Positions 1 through 6,191 of a stretch of DNA of 11,469 nucleotides are shown in pieces. The notes below the pieces were generated by a model. The model was not told the DNA's origin. It searched no databases and worked only from the letters and a program-made list of their open reading frames with translations. The stretch covers positions 1 through 11,469 of the forward strand of contig JAFVZE010000018.1 of the NCBI GenBank assembly GCA_017508315.1, written 5' to 3'. Origin of the DNA: Kiritimatiellia bacterium. Its GTDB lineage: Bacteria > Verrucomicrobiota > Kiritimatiellia > RFP12 > UBA1067. Positions within the stretch are counted from its first letter, which is position 1. Every line of letters starts with the position of its first letter. Both the position numbers and the translations under genes were made by a program.

Positions 1-2
1 TC

Positions 3-37
3 GATGGCGCGGCCAATCTGAAGATTGCCGCGCCATC
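3..37. other. Strong GC-rich hairpin at the left edge
   Basis: An 11-bp perfect stem (3-13 pairing with 27-37, core ATGGCGCGGC/GCCGCGCCAT) continues, after one bulged C, into four more pairs closed by a TGAA tetraloop at 19-22. No T-run follows on either side, so it is not a canonical intrinsic terminator. It could be the 3' end or attenuator of a gene lying left of the window, or a repetitive extragenic palindrome. The structure is seen directly; its role is unknown. Confidence 0.5.
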
Positions 38-153
38 CGGAGGACGCGCAAATCGCCCATATCAAAATGTGCGTACCGTTGCCCGAACCGAAGACGTCAC
101 ATTGACAAGGCACGGCTTAAGCATCAACAGAAAAATCCAACACCGGTATCACC

Positions 154-168
154 GTGCAACAGTTGCAC
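154..168. promoter_or_regulatory. Perfect dyad, candidate operator
   Basis: GTGCAACAGTTGCAC is a perfect 7+1+7 palindrome about 38 bp upstream of the -35 box of the SGNH hydrolase gene. The odd-length symmetric form suits a dimeric helix-turn-helix regulator, either LacI-like or an activator given the upstream position. A second, weaker inverted repeat follows at 172-178 (CGAGTAA) and 196-202 (TTACTCG). No regulator gene is present in the window. Confidence 0.35.
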
Positions 169-205
169 ATTCGAGTAACCGATTACGCGGGGATTTTACT
201 CGCGC

Positions 206-237
206 TTGCACGGCGTGCGCGGTTGTGATATGATAAT
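206..237 (+). promoter_or_regulatory. Sigma70-type promoter of the SGNH hydrolase gene
   Basis: The -35 is TTGCAC (206-211), followed by a 17-bp spacer and -10 TATGAT (229-234) with an upstream TG (226-227), making an extended -10. The expected transcription start is near 241, so the ATG at 242 would lie at or next to the 5' end of the mRNA. The absence of a Shine-Dalgarno sequence before that ATG agrees with a leaderless message. A GCAC-ggc-GTGC dyad at 208-218 overlaps the -35 and spacer. Confidence 0.55.
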
Positions 238-241
238 CCGC

Positions 242-1153
242 ATGAACAAAGTATTGAAAATCGTTTTCGCGGCGGCGTTTGCGCTGATGGGCGTCGACGC
301 GGTTTGCGAACAGGCAAAGACAAGAAAGATAACGCTTGCCATACTCGGCGATTCGCTGACCAACTGCCGGTATCAGGATCGTCTTATGCGCAGAATGCGC
401 GAAGCCGGCTATACCGGCTACACGCCGGTCGGTACGCACACGGGTTTCAGCGCGTCGGACGAGAAGCGCGCGGACGAGGCCGCGCACGACGGATTCGGCG
501 GCTTCACCTACGGGGATTTCCTCCGCCGCTTTCAGTTCGCCGAAGACGAACTGATGAATGTTCAGAAGGAGGCGGAATACGAGCAGATGAAACGCCTCGG
601 AGTAGCCAAAGTCGAGAAAAAGGACTGGCGCCGGGTATTGCTCAAAAGCCCGCTCGTGCGGTTCAGCAACGGGAAAAAGACCGTGGACGTGCAGGCCTGG
701 CTCGACAATATCAACGGCGGAAAGGCCCCCGATTTCATTCTCATCCAGCTCGGTAACAACGGTATTTGCTCCATGACGGGCGATATTGACGGGCGTGTTC
801 GCGGCGGCCAGCTCAAAGATGCGGCGGAATTGCTCGCCAGACTCCGCGAAAAATGTCCTGACGCGGTATACGGATTCGTCTCCCCGTTTCCGGGCAGCGA
901 CAAGGAGGAAGATTTCGCGCGCAACTACAAAGGCACCATCACCCGCGACGGAGCGCGCAAATCGCTGAGCCGGTTCCGCGAACTGCTGCGGATGTGGGTG
1001 GAGAGCAAAAACGATCCCAAAGTGCGGTTCATCGATCTTTGGGACAAGGTCGATCCCGCGCGGGATTACGAGAATGCGCTTCATTTCAACAGCCGCGGAG
1101 CCGAGCATGTGGGGGATGCGCTTTTCGACTGGCTGTCTGCCGCGGTGAAATGA
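242..1153 (+). CDS. Exported SGNH/GDSL-type hydrolase
   Basis: Probable secreted or periplasmic esterase, 303 aa, substrate unknown; proteins of this kind in glycan-degrading bacteria often remove acetyl or other acyl groups from polysaccharides. Residues 1-20 (MNKVLKIVFAAAFALMGVDA) read as a signal peptide. Block I is GDSLT with nucleophile Ser38. An HDGFGGFTYGDFL stretch resembles block II. Block III is G-N-N-G at 171-174, where GxND is usual. The catalytic His is His281 in NALHFN, but the residue three before it, normally Asp in DxxH, is Asn278. The ATG at 242 gives the best signal peptide; TTG 206 and ATG 230 are in frame but sit inside the promoter. It is monocistronic, with its own promoter and a 130-bp gap to the next gene. 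The fold class is fairly secure; the reaction is not. Confidence 0.8.
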   Translation: MNKVLKIVFAAAFALMGVDAVCEQAKTRKITLAILGDSLTNCRYQDRLMRRMREAGYTGYTPVGTHTGFSASDEKRADEAAHDGFGGFTYGDFLRRFQFAEDELMNVQKEAEYEQMKRLGVAKVEKKDWRRVLLKSPLVRFSNGKKTVDVQAWLDNINGGKAPDFILIQLGNNGICSMTGDIDGRVRGGQLKDAAELLARLREKCPDAVYGFVSPFPGSDKEEDFARNYKGTITRDGARKSLSRFRELLRMWVESKNDPKVRFIDLWDKVDPARDYENALHFNSRGAEHVGDALFDWLSAAVK

Positions 1154-1163
1154 CCGATTTGCG

Positions 1164-1179
1164 TCCCGGCGCTTCGGGA
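1164..1179 (+). terminator. Weak hairpin after the SGNH hydrolase gene
   Basis: TCCCG (1164-1168) and CGGGA (1175-1179) form a 5-bp stem around a 6-nt loop, 10 bases after the stop codon. No proper T-run follows, only mixed sequence, so termination would be weak or factor-dependent. The rest of the 1154-1242 gap shows nothing else recognisable. Confidence 0.2.
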
Positions 1180-1240
1180 ATCCGGCACTTTCATGAGAAA
1201 ATGCCCGTTGAAGAAAATCCGGCGGGTCATGTTCGTTTTA

Positions 1241-1278
1241 TTTGGTATAATATCGGGAAATTCCCAAACCAAAGGAGT
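1241..1278 (+). promoter_or_regulatory. Extended -10 promoter with start-site dyad and strong RBS for the fucO-led operon
   Basis: TGG followed by TATAAT (1246-1251) is a textbook extended -10; no convincing -35 is seen at 16-18 bp. The predicted start, near 1258, falls inside the perfect dyad GGGAAATTCCC (1255-1265). An outer pair TTTGGT (1241-1246) and ACCAAA (1268-1273) flanks it. A repressor bound here would cover both the -10 and the start site. AAAGGAG (1271-1277) is a good Shine-Dalgarno sequence for the ATG at 1284. Confidence 0.55.
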
Positions 1279-1283
1279 GAATC

Positions 1284-2432
1284 ATGGTAAACCGCATCAT
1301 TCTCAACGAAACCTCCTATCACGGCGCCGGCGCCGTAAAGTCCATCACGGCGGAACTCTCCGCGCGCGGGCTCAAGAAGCCGATCGTCTTTTCCGATCCC
1401 GATCTCGTCAAGTTCGGCGTCACCAAAAAAGTGACCGACCTTTTGGACAAGGCCAAGGTCAAATACGCGCTTTTCACCGACATTAAGCCCAATCCGACGA
1501 TCGCCAACGTGAAGAACGGCGTCAAGGCGGCGAAGACGGCGAAGGCCGACTCCATCATCGCCATCGGCGGCGGCTCGTCGATGGATACGGCCAAGGCCGT
1601 GGGCATCATCCTCACCAACCCGAAGTTCGCCGACGTGCGCTCGCTCGAAGGCGTCGCCCCCACGAAAAATCCGTCCGCGCCGATTCTCGCCGTCCCGACC
1701 ACCGCCGGCACCGCGGCGGAAGTGACGATCAACTACGTCATCACCGACGTCGAGAAACACCGCAAGTTCGTCTGCGTCGATCCGCACGACATTCCGGTCG
1801 TCGCGTTCGTCGACCCCGAGATGATGTCCACCATGCCCAAGGGTCTTACCGCCTTCACCGGCATGGACGCGCTCACCCACGCGATCGAAGGCTACATCAC
1901 CAAGGCGGCGTGTCCGATCACCGATATGCTCCATCTTGAGGCGATCCGCCTTATCGCATCGTCGCTCAGAGACGCCGTCGCCGGCAAGCCTTCGGGCCGT
2001 GAGGGGATGGCGCTGGGGCAGTACATCGCCGGCATGGGCTTTTCCAACGTCGGGCTCGGCATCGACCACTCGATGGCTCACGGACTTTCCGCGCTCTACG
2101 ATATGCCCCACGGCAAGGCCTGCGCGATCCTTCTCCCGACGGCGATGAAGTTCAACGCCCCGAAGAGCGGCGATAAATACCGCAAGATCGCCGTTGCCAT
2201 GGGCGTGAAGGGCGTCGAGAAGATGACGCTCGCCGAAGCGCGCAAGGCGGCGATCGCCGCGGTCGAGAAACTTTCGAAGGATGTCGGAATCCCCGCCGAT
2301 CTCAAGGGCGTTCTCAAGAAGGAGGACATCAGGTTTCTCGCCGAGTCGGCCTATGCCGACGCCTGCCGTCCCGGCAATCCGCGAGAGGTCACGGTCAAGG
2401 ATATCGAAAAACTCTACAAATCGCTTGTTTAA
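1284..2432 (+). CDS. fucO: Lactaldehyde reductase / iron-dependent group III alcohol dehydrogenase
   Basis: Cytoplasmic NAD(H)-linked alcohol dehydrogenase of the FucO type, 382 aa. In E. coli, FucO reduces L-lactaldehyde from fucose or rhamnose breakdown to 1,2-propanediol. The sequence follows the remembered E. coli protein almost end to end, including the N-terminal NRxILNET, FADVRSLEG, PTTAGTAAEVTINYVITD and KFVCVDPHDIP. The nucleotide-binding GGGSSMDTAK begins at 95. The four metal ligands are present as Asp195, His199, His262 and His276. It is first in a tight operon and is followed after 5 bp by a glycerophosphodiesterase gene. No fucose or rhamnose genes are nearby, so the physiological substrate here may be another short aldehyde or diol, such as glycerol-derived compounds. 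The ATG at 1284 is fixed by a strong RBS. Confidence 0.9.
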   Translation: MVNRIILNETSYHGAGAVKSITAELSARGLKKPIVFSDPDLVKFGVTKKVTDLLDKAKVKYALFTDIKPNPTIANVKNGVKAAKTAKADSIIAIGGGSSMDTAKAVGIILTNPKFADVRSLEGVAPTKNPSAPILAVPTTAGTAAEVTINYVITDVEKHRKFVCVDPHDIPVVAFVDPEMMSTMPKGLTAFTGMDALTHAIEGYITKAACPITDMLHLEAIRLIASSLRDAVAGKPSGREGMALGQYIAGMGFSNVGLGIDHSMAHGLSALYDMPHGKACAILLPTAMKFNAPKSGDKYRKIAVAMGVKGVEKMTLAEARKAAIAAVEKLSKDVGIPADLKGVLKKEDIRFLAESAYADACRPGNPREVTVKDIEKLYKSLV

Positions 2433-2437
2433 TTAAA

Positions 2438-3298
2438 ATGAAAAAACTCTATCTCATTCCTGTTCTGGCGCTCGCCGGCTGCGCTTCTCTGAAGGAGCCT
2501 GCCTACGACACTCTCATCTCGCACCGCGGCGAGTCCAAGGACGCGCCCGAAAATACGATGGCGGCGTTCAGAACCGCCGTCGAGCGCGGCTTCGGCTTCG
2601 AGTGCGACGTGTATCTCTCCAAGGACAAGGAACTTTTCACGTTCCATGACGTCAACCTTTCGCGCACCACCGGCGGCGTACACAAGGAACGCTGCACCGA
2701 GGCTTCATGGAAGGACACGCTTTCGAAGGTGAATGTCGGAGGCTGGGGCAGATGGAAAGGCTCGAAGTTCGATCCGTCGCGTCCGGCGCTTCTGTCGGAA
2801 GTGCTCGCGCTCGCCCGTGACGGACGGTACATCTACGTCGAGATCAAAGACAACGAGCCGTCCTGGGCACCGTACATCAAAGCCGAGATCGAAAAGGCGA
2901 AAAACGTCAATCCCGGAAACGTGCTCTTCATCACCTTCGGGCAGCGCATTGCCGCCGCGCTCAAGCGCGAGATGCCCGAATATCGCACGTACTGGCTCAC
3001 CGGCTGCCGCAGGTGGACTCCCGGAGTCGCCGACCGCGGGAAATGGCCGGTCGTCACCGCCGAGGAGGTCGTGGCGACTTTGCGCAGGCTCGGGGTCGAC
3101 GGCGTCGATATCAGATTCGACCCCTCGATCATCGATGCCGAATACGTGAACAAGGTCAAAGCGGCCGGATTCTCGTTCCACGTCTGGACCGTCGATGACA
3201 TAGAAACGGCAAAGGCGGCGTTCGCCGTCGGAGCCGATACGCTTACGACCAACAGGGCCAAGGGACTCTTAGAGGAATACAACCAAAAGAAGGATTGA
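2438..3298 (+). CDS. Lipoprotein glycerophosphodiester phosphodiesterase
   Basis: Hydrolyses glycerophosphodiesters (deacylated phospholipid headgroups) to sn-glycerol-3-phosphate and an alcohol. The protein has 286 aa. A signal sequence ends in the lipobox LAGC with Cys15, so it should be lipid-anchored in the envelope. The GDPD TIM-barrel motifs are complete: His29-Arg30, Glu38-Asn39-Thr40, Glu55 and Asp57 in FECDVYL, the second catalytic His70-Asp71 in FHD, and Glu135/Lys137 in VEIK. The C-terminal FHVWTVDD and the TNRAKG ending are typical. It begins 5 bp after the fucO stop with no visible Shine-Dalgarno sequence (AT-rich leader), so translation probably depends on coupling. Its product matches the substrate of the next gene's first module. 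The family is secure; I avoid a glpQ or ugpQ label because the exact subfamily is unclear. Confidence 0.9.
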   Translation: MKKLYLIPVLALAGCASLKEPAYDTLISHRGESKDAPENTMAAFRTAVERGFGFECDVYLSKDKELFTFHDVNLSRTTGGVHKERCTEASWKDTLSKVNVGGWGRWKGSKFDPSRPALLSEVLALARDGRYIYVEIKDNEPSWAPYIKAEIEKAKNVNPGNVLFITFGQRIAAALKREMPEYRTYWLTGCRRWTPGVADRGKWPVVTAEEVVATLRRLGVDGVDIRFDPSIIDAEYVNKVKAAGFSFHVWTVDDIETAKAAFAVGADTLTTNRAKGLLEEYNQKKD

Positions 3299-3303
3299 AG
3301 AAA

Positions 3304-5754
3304 GTGGGCAAGGGCGAAAACGATGTAATCGTGATCGGCGCCGGCGTCGTCGGCGCCATGGTCGCGCGGGAACTTTCGCGTTATGATCTGAAGGTTCTGG
3401 TGCTGGAGGCGGGAAGCGATGTCGCCGAGGGAGCTTCCAAGGCCAATTCGGCGATCGTTCATGCCGGTTTTGACGCCAAGCCCGGCACCAGTAAGGCGAA
3501 GTTCAACGTTTGGGGAAACAGGCTTTTCGAGAACGTCTGCAAGGAATTGAACGTTCCTTTCAAGCGCAACGGGTCGCTGGTGCTGGCGTTCGGAGCCGAG
3601 GACGAAAAGTCGCTCGCCGATCTCAAGGCCCGCGCCGAGACGAACGGCGTGCCGGTCGAAATAATCGGCAAAGACGAACTCAAACGCCGCGAGCCGAATG
3701 TTTCCGATCTTGCGACCGCGGCGCTGTGGGCTCCGACCGGCGGCATCTGCTGCCCTTACGAGCTTTCCTTCCGCGCATGCGAGAACGCCGCGGCCAACGG
3801 AGTGGAGTTCGCTTTCGACGCCAAGGTCACGGCGATCGGGCCGGGCTGGACGGTGAAGTGCGAGGACGGCCGCGAATTTTCCGCCAAGGCCGTAGTCAAC
3901 TGCGCCGGCTGCCGCTCCGACGAGCTCAACAATCTCGTAAGCTCCGTGAAATATTCCATCGAAGCGCGCCGCGGCGAATACCTGATGCTTGACCGCGACG
4001 AGGAACACAGCTTTTCGGCGACGATGTTCCAGGTGCCCGGTCCCATGGGCAAGGGCATCCTGATTTCGCCCACGGTCGACGGCACGGTCATCGTGGGGCC
4101 CACCGCCGAGGACATAGACGACAAGGACGACAAGGCGACCACCTATCTCGGACTGGAGAAAGTGAAGGAAGGGGCTTTGCGCACCTGGCCGAAACTTCCG
4201 CTCAACAAAGTGATCACCGAATTCTCCGGACTCCGCGCCCATGAAACGACGGTCGGGGATTTCATTCTCGGCGAAGCGCCCGATGCGCCGGGATTCTTCA
4301 ACGCTCTCGGCGTCGAGTCGCCCGGGCTTACGAGCGCGCCGGCGATCGGTCTCTGGCTGGCCGAGCGCGTCGCGGAGAAGCTCGGCCGCGACAGGAAGCC
4401 GGCCACCGAAATTTCGCACGACGTGAGCTCCTGGCCGGTAACCCGCGAAATGTCCAAGCGCGATCTTGCCGAGCTCATCAAGCGCGAGCCGAGTTTCGGC
4501 CGAGTCATCTGCCGCTGCGAAGAGATCACGGAAGGGGAAATCCGCGCCGCGATCCGCGCCCGCGTCGGCGCGAGAACGCTCGACGGCATCAAGCGCCGCA
4601 CGCGCTCGGGCATGGGACGCTGCCAGGGCGGGTTCTGCACGCCGAAACTCATCGAGATTCTCGGCGAAGAACTGGGGCTGCCGCCGCAGGCGTTTCTCGC
4701 TTCGCGCAAGAAAGCGCCCAAGGCTCTCGTTACGCGCGCCGCCGCTTCCGATGCGGACGCGGTCTACGATGTGACCGTCATCGGCGCGGGGCCCGCGGGG
4801 CTCGCCGCCGCCTGCGCGGCGAGGGAAGCGGGAGCCGAGCGGGTGCTCGTCATCGAGCGCGACGATGCGCCCGGCGGAATTCTCCAGCAGTGCATCCACA
4901 ACGGTTTCGGGCTGCACCGTTTCAAGGAAGAGCTTACGGGACCGGAATATGCGCAGCGTTTTGTCGACAAGGCGGAGGAAGCGGGGGTTCAGGTCCGCTG
5001 CGGAACGATGGTCGTCGAAATAGTTCCCGCCAAGGATGGGGAGCGTCTTTCGACGGTCACCACCATGTCGCGCCGCTACGGGCTTGAGGAGCTGAAGACG
5101 AAATCGGTCGTGCTGGCCATGGGCTGCCGCGAGCGTCCGCGCGGAGCGCTGATGACGCCCGGAACGCGCCCGGCCGGCGTTTACACCGCCGGAACCGTGC
5201 AGCGGCTCGTCAACATGGACGGCATCATGCCCGGCAAGCGGGTCGTGATTCTCGGATCGGGAGATATCGGGCTTATCATGGCGCGGCGTCTTACGTTCCA
5301 GGGCGCCAAGGTGCTCGCCTGCGTGGAGATCATGCAGAAATCGTCCGGACTCATGCGCAACGTCGTGCAGTGTCTGAACGACTTTGACATCCCTCTGCTT
5401 CTCCGCCACACCGTGATCGACGTCGAAGGCCGCGAGCATGTGACCGGTGTCAAAGTGGCCAAGGTGGACGAGGATCTTAAACCCATTCCCGGCACCGAAA
5501 TCCATTTCGACTGCGATACTCTGCTACTGTCTTGCGGACTTATCCCAGAGAACGAACTTTCGAAGGGCGCGGGAGTGGAGATGGATCCGAAGACGCGCGG
5601 ACCGAAGGTCGACGCCGATATGGCCACGAGCGTGCCCGGCATATTCGCAGGCGGCAACGTGGTCAGGGTCTACGACCTTGTCGACTGGGTATCGAGAGAC
5701 AGCGAAATCGCCGGCAGGAGCGCCGCCGAATACGCGAAAGGAATTTCCGCATGA
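3304..5754 (+). CDS. Two-module flavoprotein: GlpA-like glycerol-3-phosphate dehydrogenase joined to an NAD/FAD oxidoreductase
   Basis: Probable FAD enzyme oxidising glycerol-3-phosphate to dihydroxyacetone phosphate, 816 aa. Module 1 is a DAO-type oxidoreductase with GAGVVG near residue 12, closed by a BFD-like [2Fe-2S] domain with Cys403, Cys405, Cys440 and Cys445 (CxC...Cx4C). Module 2 is a pyridine nucleotide oxidoreductase with GAGPAG at about 494, an NAD-binding GSGDIG at about 651 and a C-terminal FAD motif in GIFAGGN. It has a lone Cys530 where disulfide reductases carry a pair, so it is not a thiol reductase. In many anaerobes these modules are separate adjacent genes followed by DUF1667; here one reading frame carries both. 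GTG 3304 is chosen because AAGG at 3290-3293 is well spaced for it; TTG 3295, overlapping the previous stop, is possible (819 aa). Substrate assignment rests on context and family. Confidence 0.82.
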   Translation: MGKGENDVIVIGAGVVGAMVARELSRYDLKVLVLEAGSDVAEGASKANSAIVHAGFDAKPGTSKAKFNVWGNRLFENVCKELNVPFKRNGSLVLAFGAEDEKSLADLKARAETNGVPVEIIGKDELKRREPNVSDLATAALWAPTGGICCPYELSFRACENAAANGVEFAFDAKVTAIGPGWTVKCEDGREFSAKAVVNCAGCRSDELNNLVSSVKYSIEARRGEYLMLDRDEEHSFSATMFQVPGPMGKGILISPTVDGTVIVGPTAEDIDDKDDKATTYLGLEKVKEGALRTWPKLPLNKVITEFSGLRAHETTVGDFILGEAPDAPGFFNALGVESPGLTSAPAIGLWLAERVAEKLGRDRKPATEISHDVSSWPVTREMSKRDLAELIKREPSFGRVICRCEEITEGEIRAAIRARVGARTLDGIKRRTRSGMGRCQGGFCTPKLIEILGEELGLPPQAFLASRKKAPKALVTRAAASDADAVYDVTVIGAGPAGLAAACAAREAGAERVLVIERDDAPGGILQQCIHNGFGLHRFKEELTGPEYAQRFVDKAEEAGVQVRCGTMVVEIVPAKDGERLSTVTTMSRRYGLEELKTKSVVLAMGCRERPRGALMTPGTRPAGVYTAGTVQRLVNMDGIMPGKRVVILGSGDIGLIMARRLTFQGAKVLACVEIMQKSSGLMRNVVQCLNDFDIPLLLRHTVIDVEGREHVTGVKVAKVDEDLKPIPGTEIHFDCDTLLLSCGLIPENELSKGAGVEMDPKTRGPKVDADMATSVPGIFAGGNVVRVYDLVDWVSRDSEIAGRSAAEYAKGISA

Positions 5755-6095
5755 AACTTATCTGCATCAACTGTCCGCGCGGGTGCGAACTTTCCGTCAC
5801 GGAGACGGACGGCGGAATCTCCGTCGAGGGCCATGCCTGCCCGCGGGGAGAGACATACGGACGCGATGAATATTCCGTGCCGGTCAGAATGGTCACCGGA
5901 CTTGTAAAGGTCGCGGGCGCTCGCCGTCCGCTTCCGGTCAAAACGCGCCAGCCGGTTCCCAAGGGGAAAATATACGAGATCACCAATCTGCTCGCGAACA
6001 CCACCGTGCTGCCGCCGAAGAGCATCGGAGACGTCATAATCGACAATGTCTGCGGAACCGGCGTCGATATCGTCGCGACCGCGAATTACAGCTGA
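5751..6095 (+). CDS. DUF1667 family small cysteine protein
   Basis: A 114-aa cytoplasmic protein of the DUF1667 (COG3862) type. Its biochemical role is not established, but it is typically encoded beside GlpA-like and NAD/FAD dehydrogenase genes. CINCPRGC places Cys5, Cys8 and Cys12, and CPRGE adds Cys30. These four cysteines suggest a metal or Fe-S site, perhaps for electron transfer. The family hallmarks PVKT, IGDVIIDNVCGTGVDIVAT and the C-terminal end are intact. The ATG overlaps the flavoprotein stop (ATGA, 5751-5754), so translation is likely coupled; AAAGGAA at 5737-5743 is an acceptable RBS. It probably forms a complex with the flavoprotein, possibly taking the place of GlpC, which is absent here. 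Family assignment is strong; the partner role is inference. Confidence 0.85.
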   Translation: MKLICINCPRGCELSVTETDGGISVEGHACPRGETYGRDEYSVPVRMVTGLVKVAGARRPLPVKTRQPVPKGKIYEITNLLANTTVLPPKSIGDVIIDNVCGTGVDIVATANYS

Positions 6096-6166
6096 TTTGC
6101 GTAATCGGGATATTTCCAGCGTTGCTTTGCAGAACGGTAGAACACGGGAACAGGTACTCTGATGCC

Positions 6167-6191
6167 GCAGATCATTTCAGCATGATCGTGC
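6167..6191. terminator. Hairpin between convergent operons
   Basis: GATCAT (6170-6175) and ATGATC (6182-6187) form a perfect 6-bp stem with a 6-nt loop, extended by GCA/TGC pairs around one bulged G. It spans the stop codon of the GH30 gene on the minus strand and lies 72 bp past the stop of the DUF1667 gene. No T-run accompanies it. It may help end both converging transcripts. The remaining 6096-6166 gap shows only a weak CGTT/AACG stem. Confidence 0.25.

Noticed and set aside
160..205. A tRNA T-arm-like TTCGAGT near 171
   Set aside because: No matching acceptor stem, anticodon arm or D-arm can be folded around it.
3..235. An open plus-strand frame entering from the left edge and ending at the TGA near 235
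   Set aside because: The translation is not protein-like after about residue 12, base composition falls, and it runs through a hairpin and a promoter. I cannot support it as the tail of a gene.
149..1108. A 319-codon minus-strand frame opposite the SGNH hydrolase
   Set aside because: The plus strand has a signal peptide, GDSLT and the catalytic His motif plus a promoter; the minus frame has none of these.
1227..2111. A 294-codon minus-strand frame opposite fucO
   Set aside because: The sense strand encodes a near full-length FucO match; the antisense product is His/Arg/Gly-rich and shows no motif.
2833..5505. An 890-codon open frame on the minus strand opposite the flavoprotein gene
   Set aside because: It is antisense to a gene with complete FAD, NAD and Fe-S motifs. 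Its translation is rich in Arg, His, Asp and Gly with no recognisable domain, as expected from complementing GC-biased codons.
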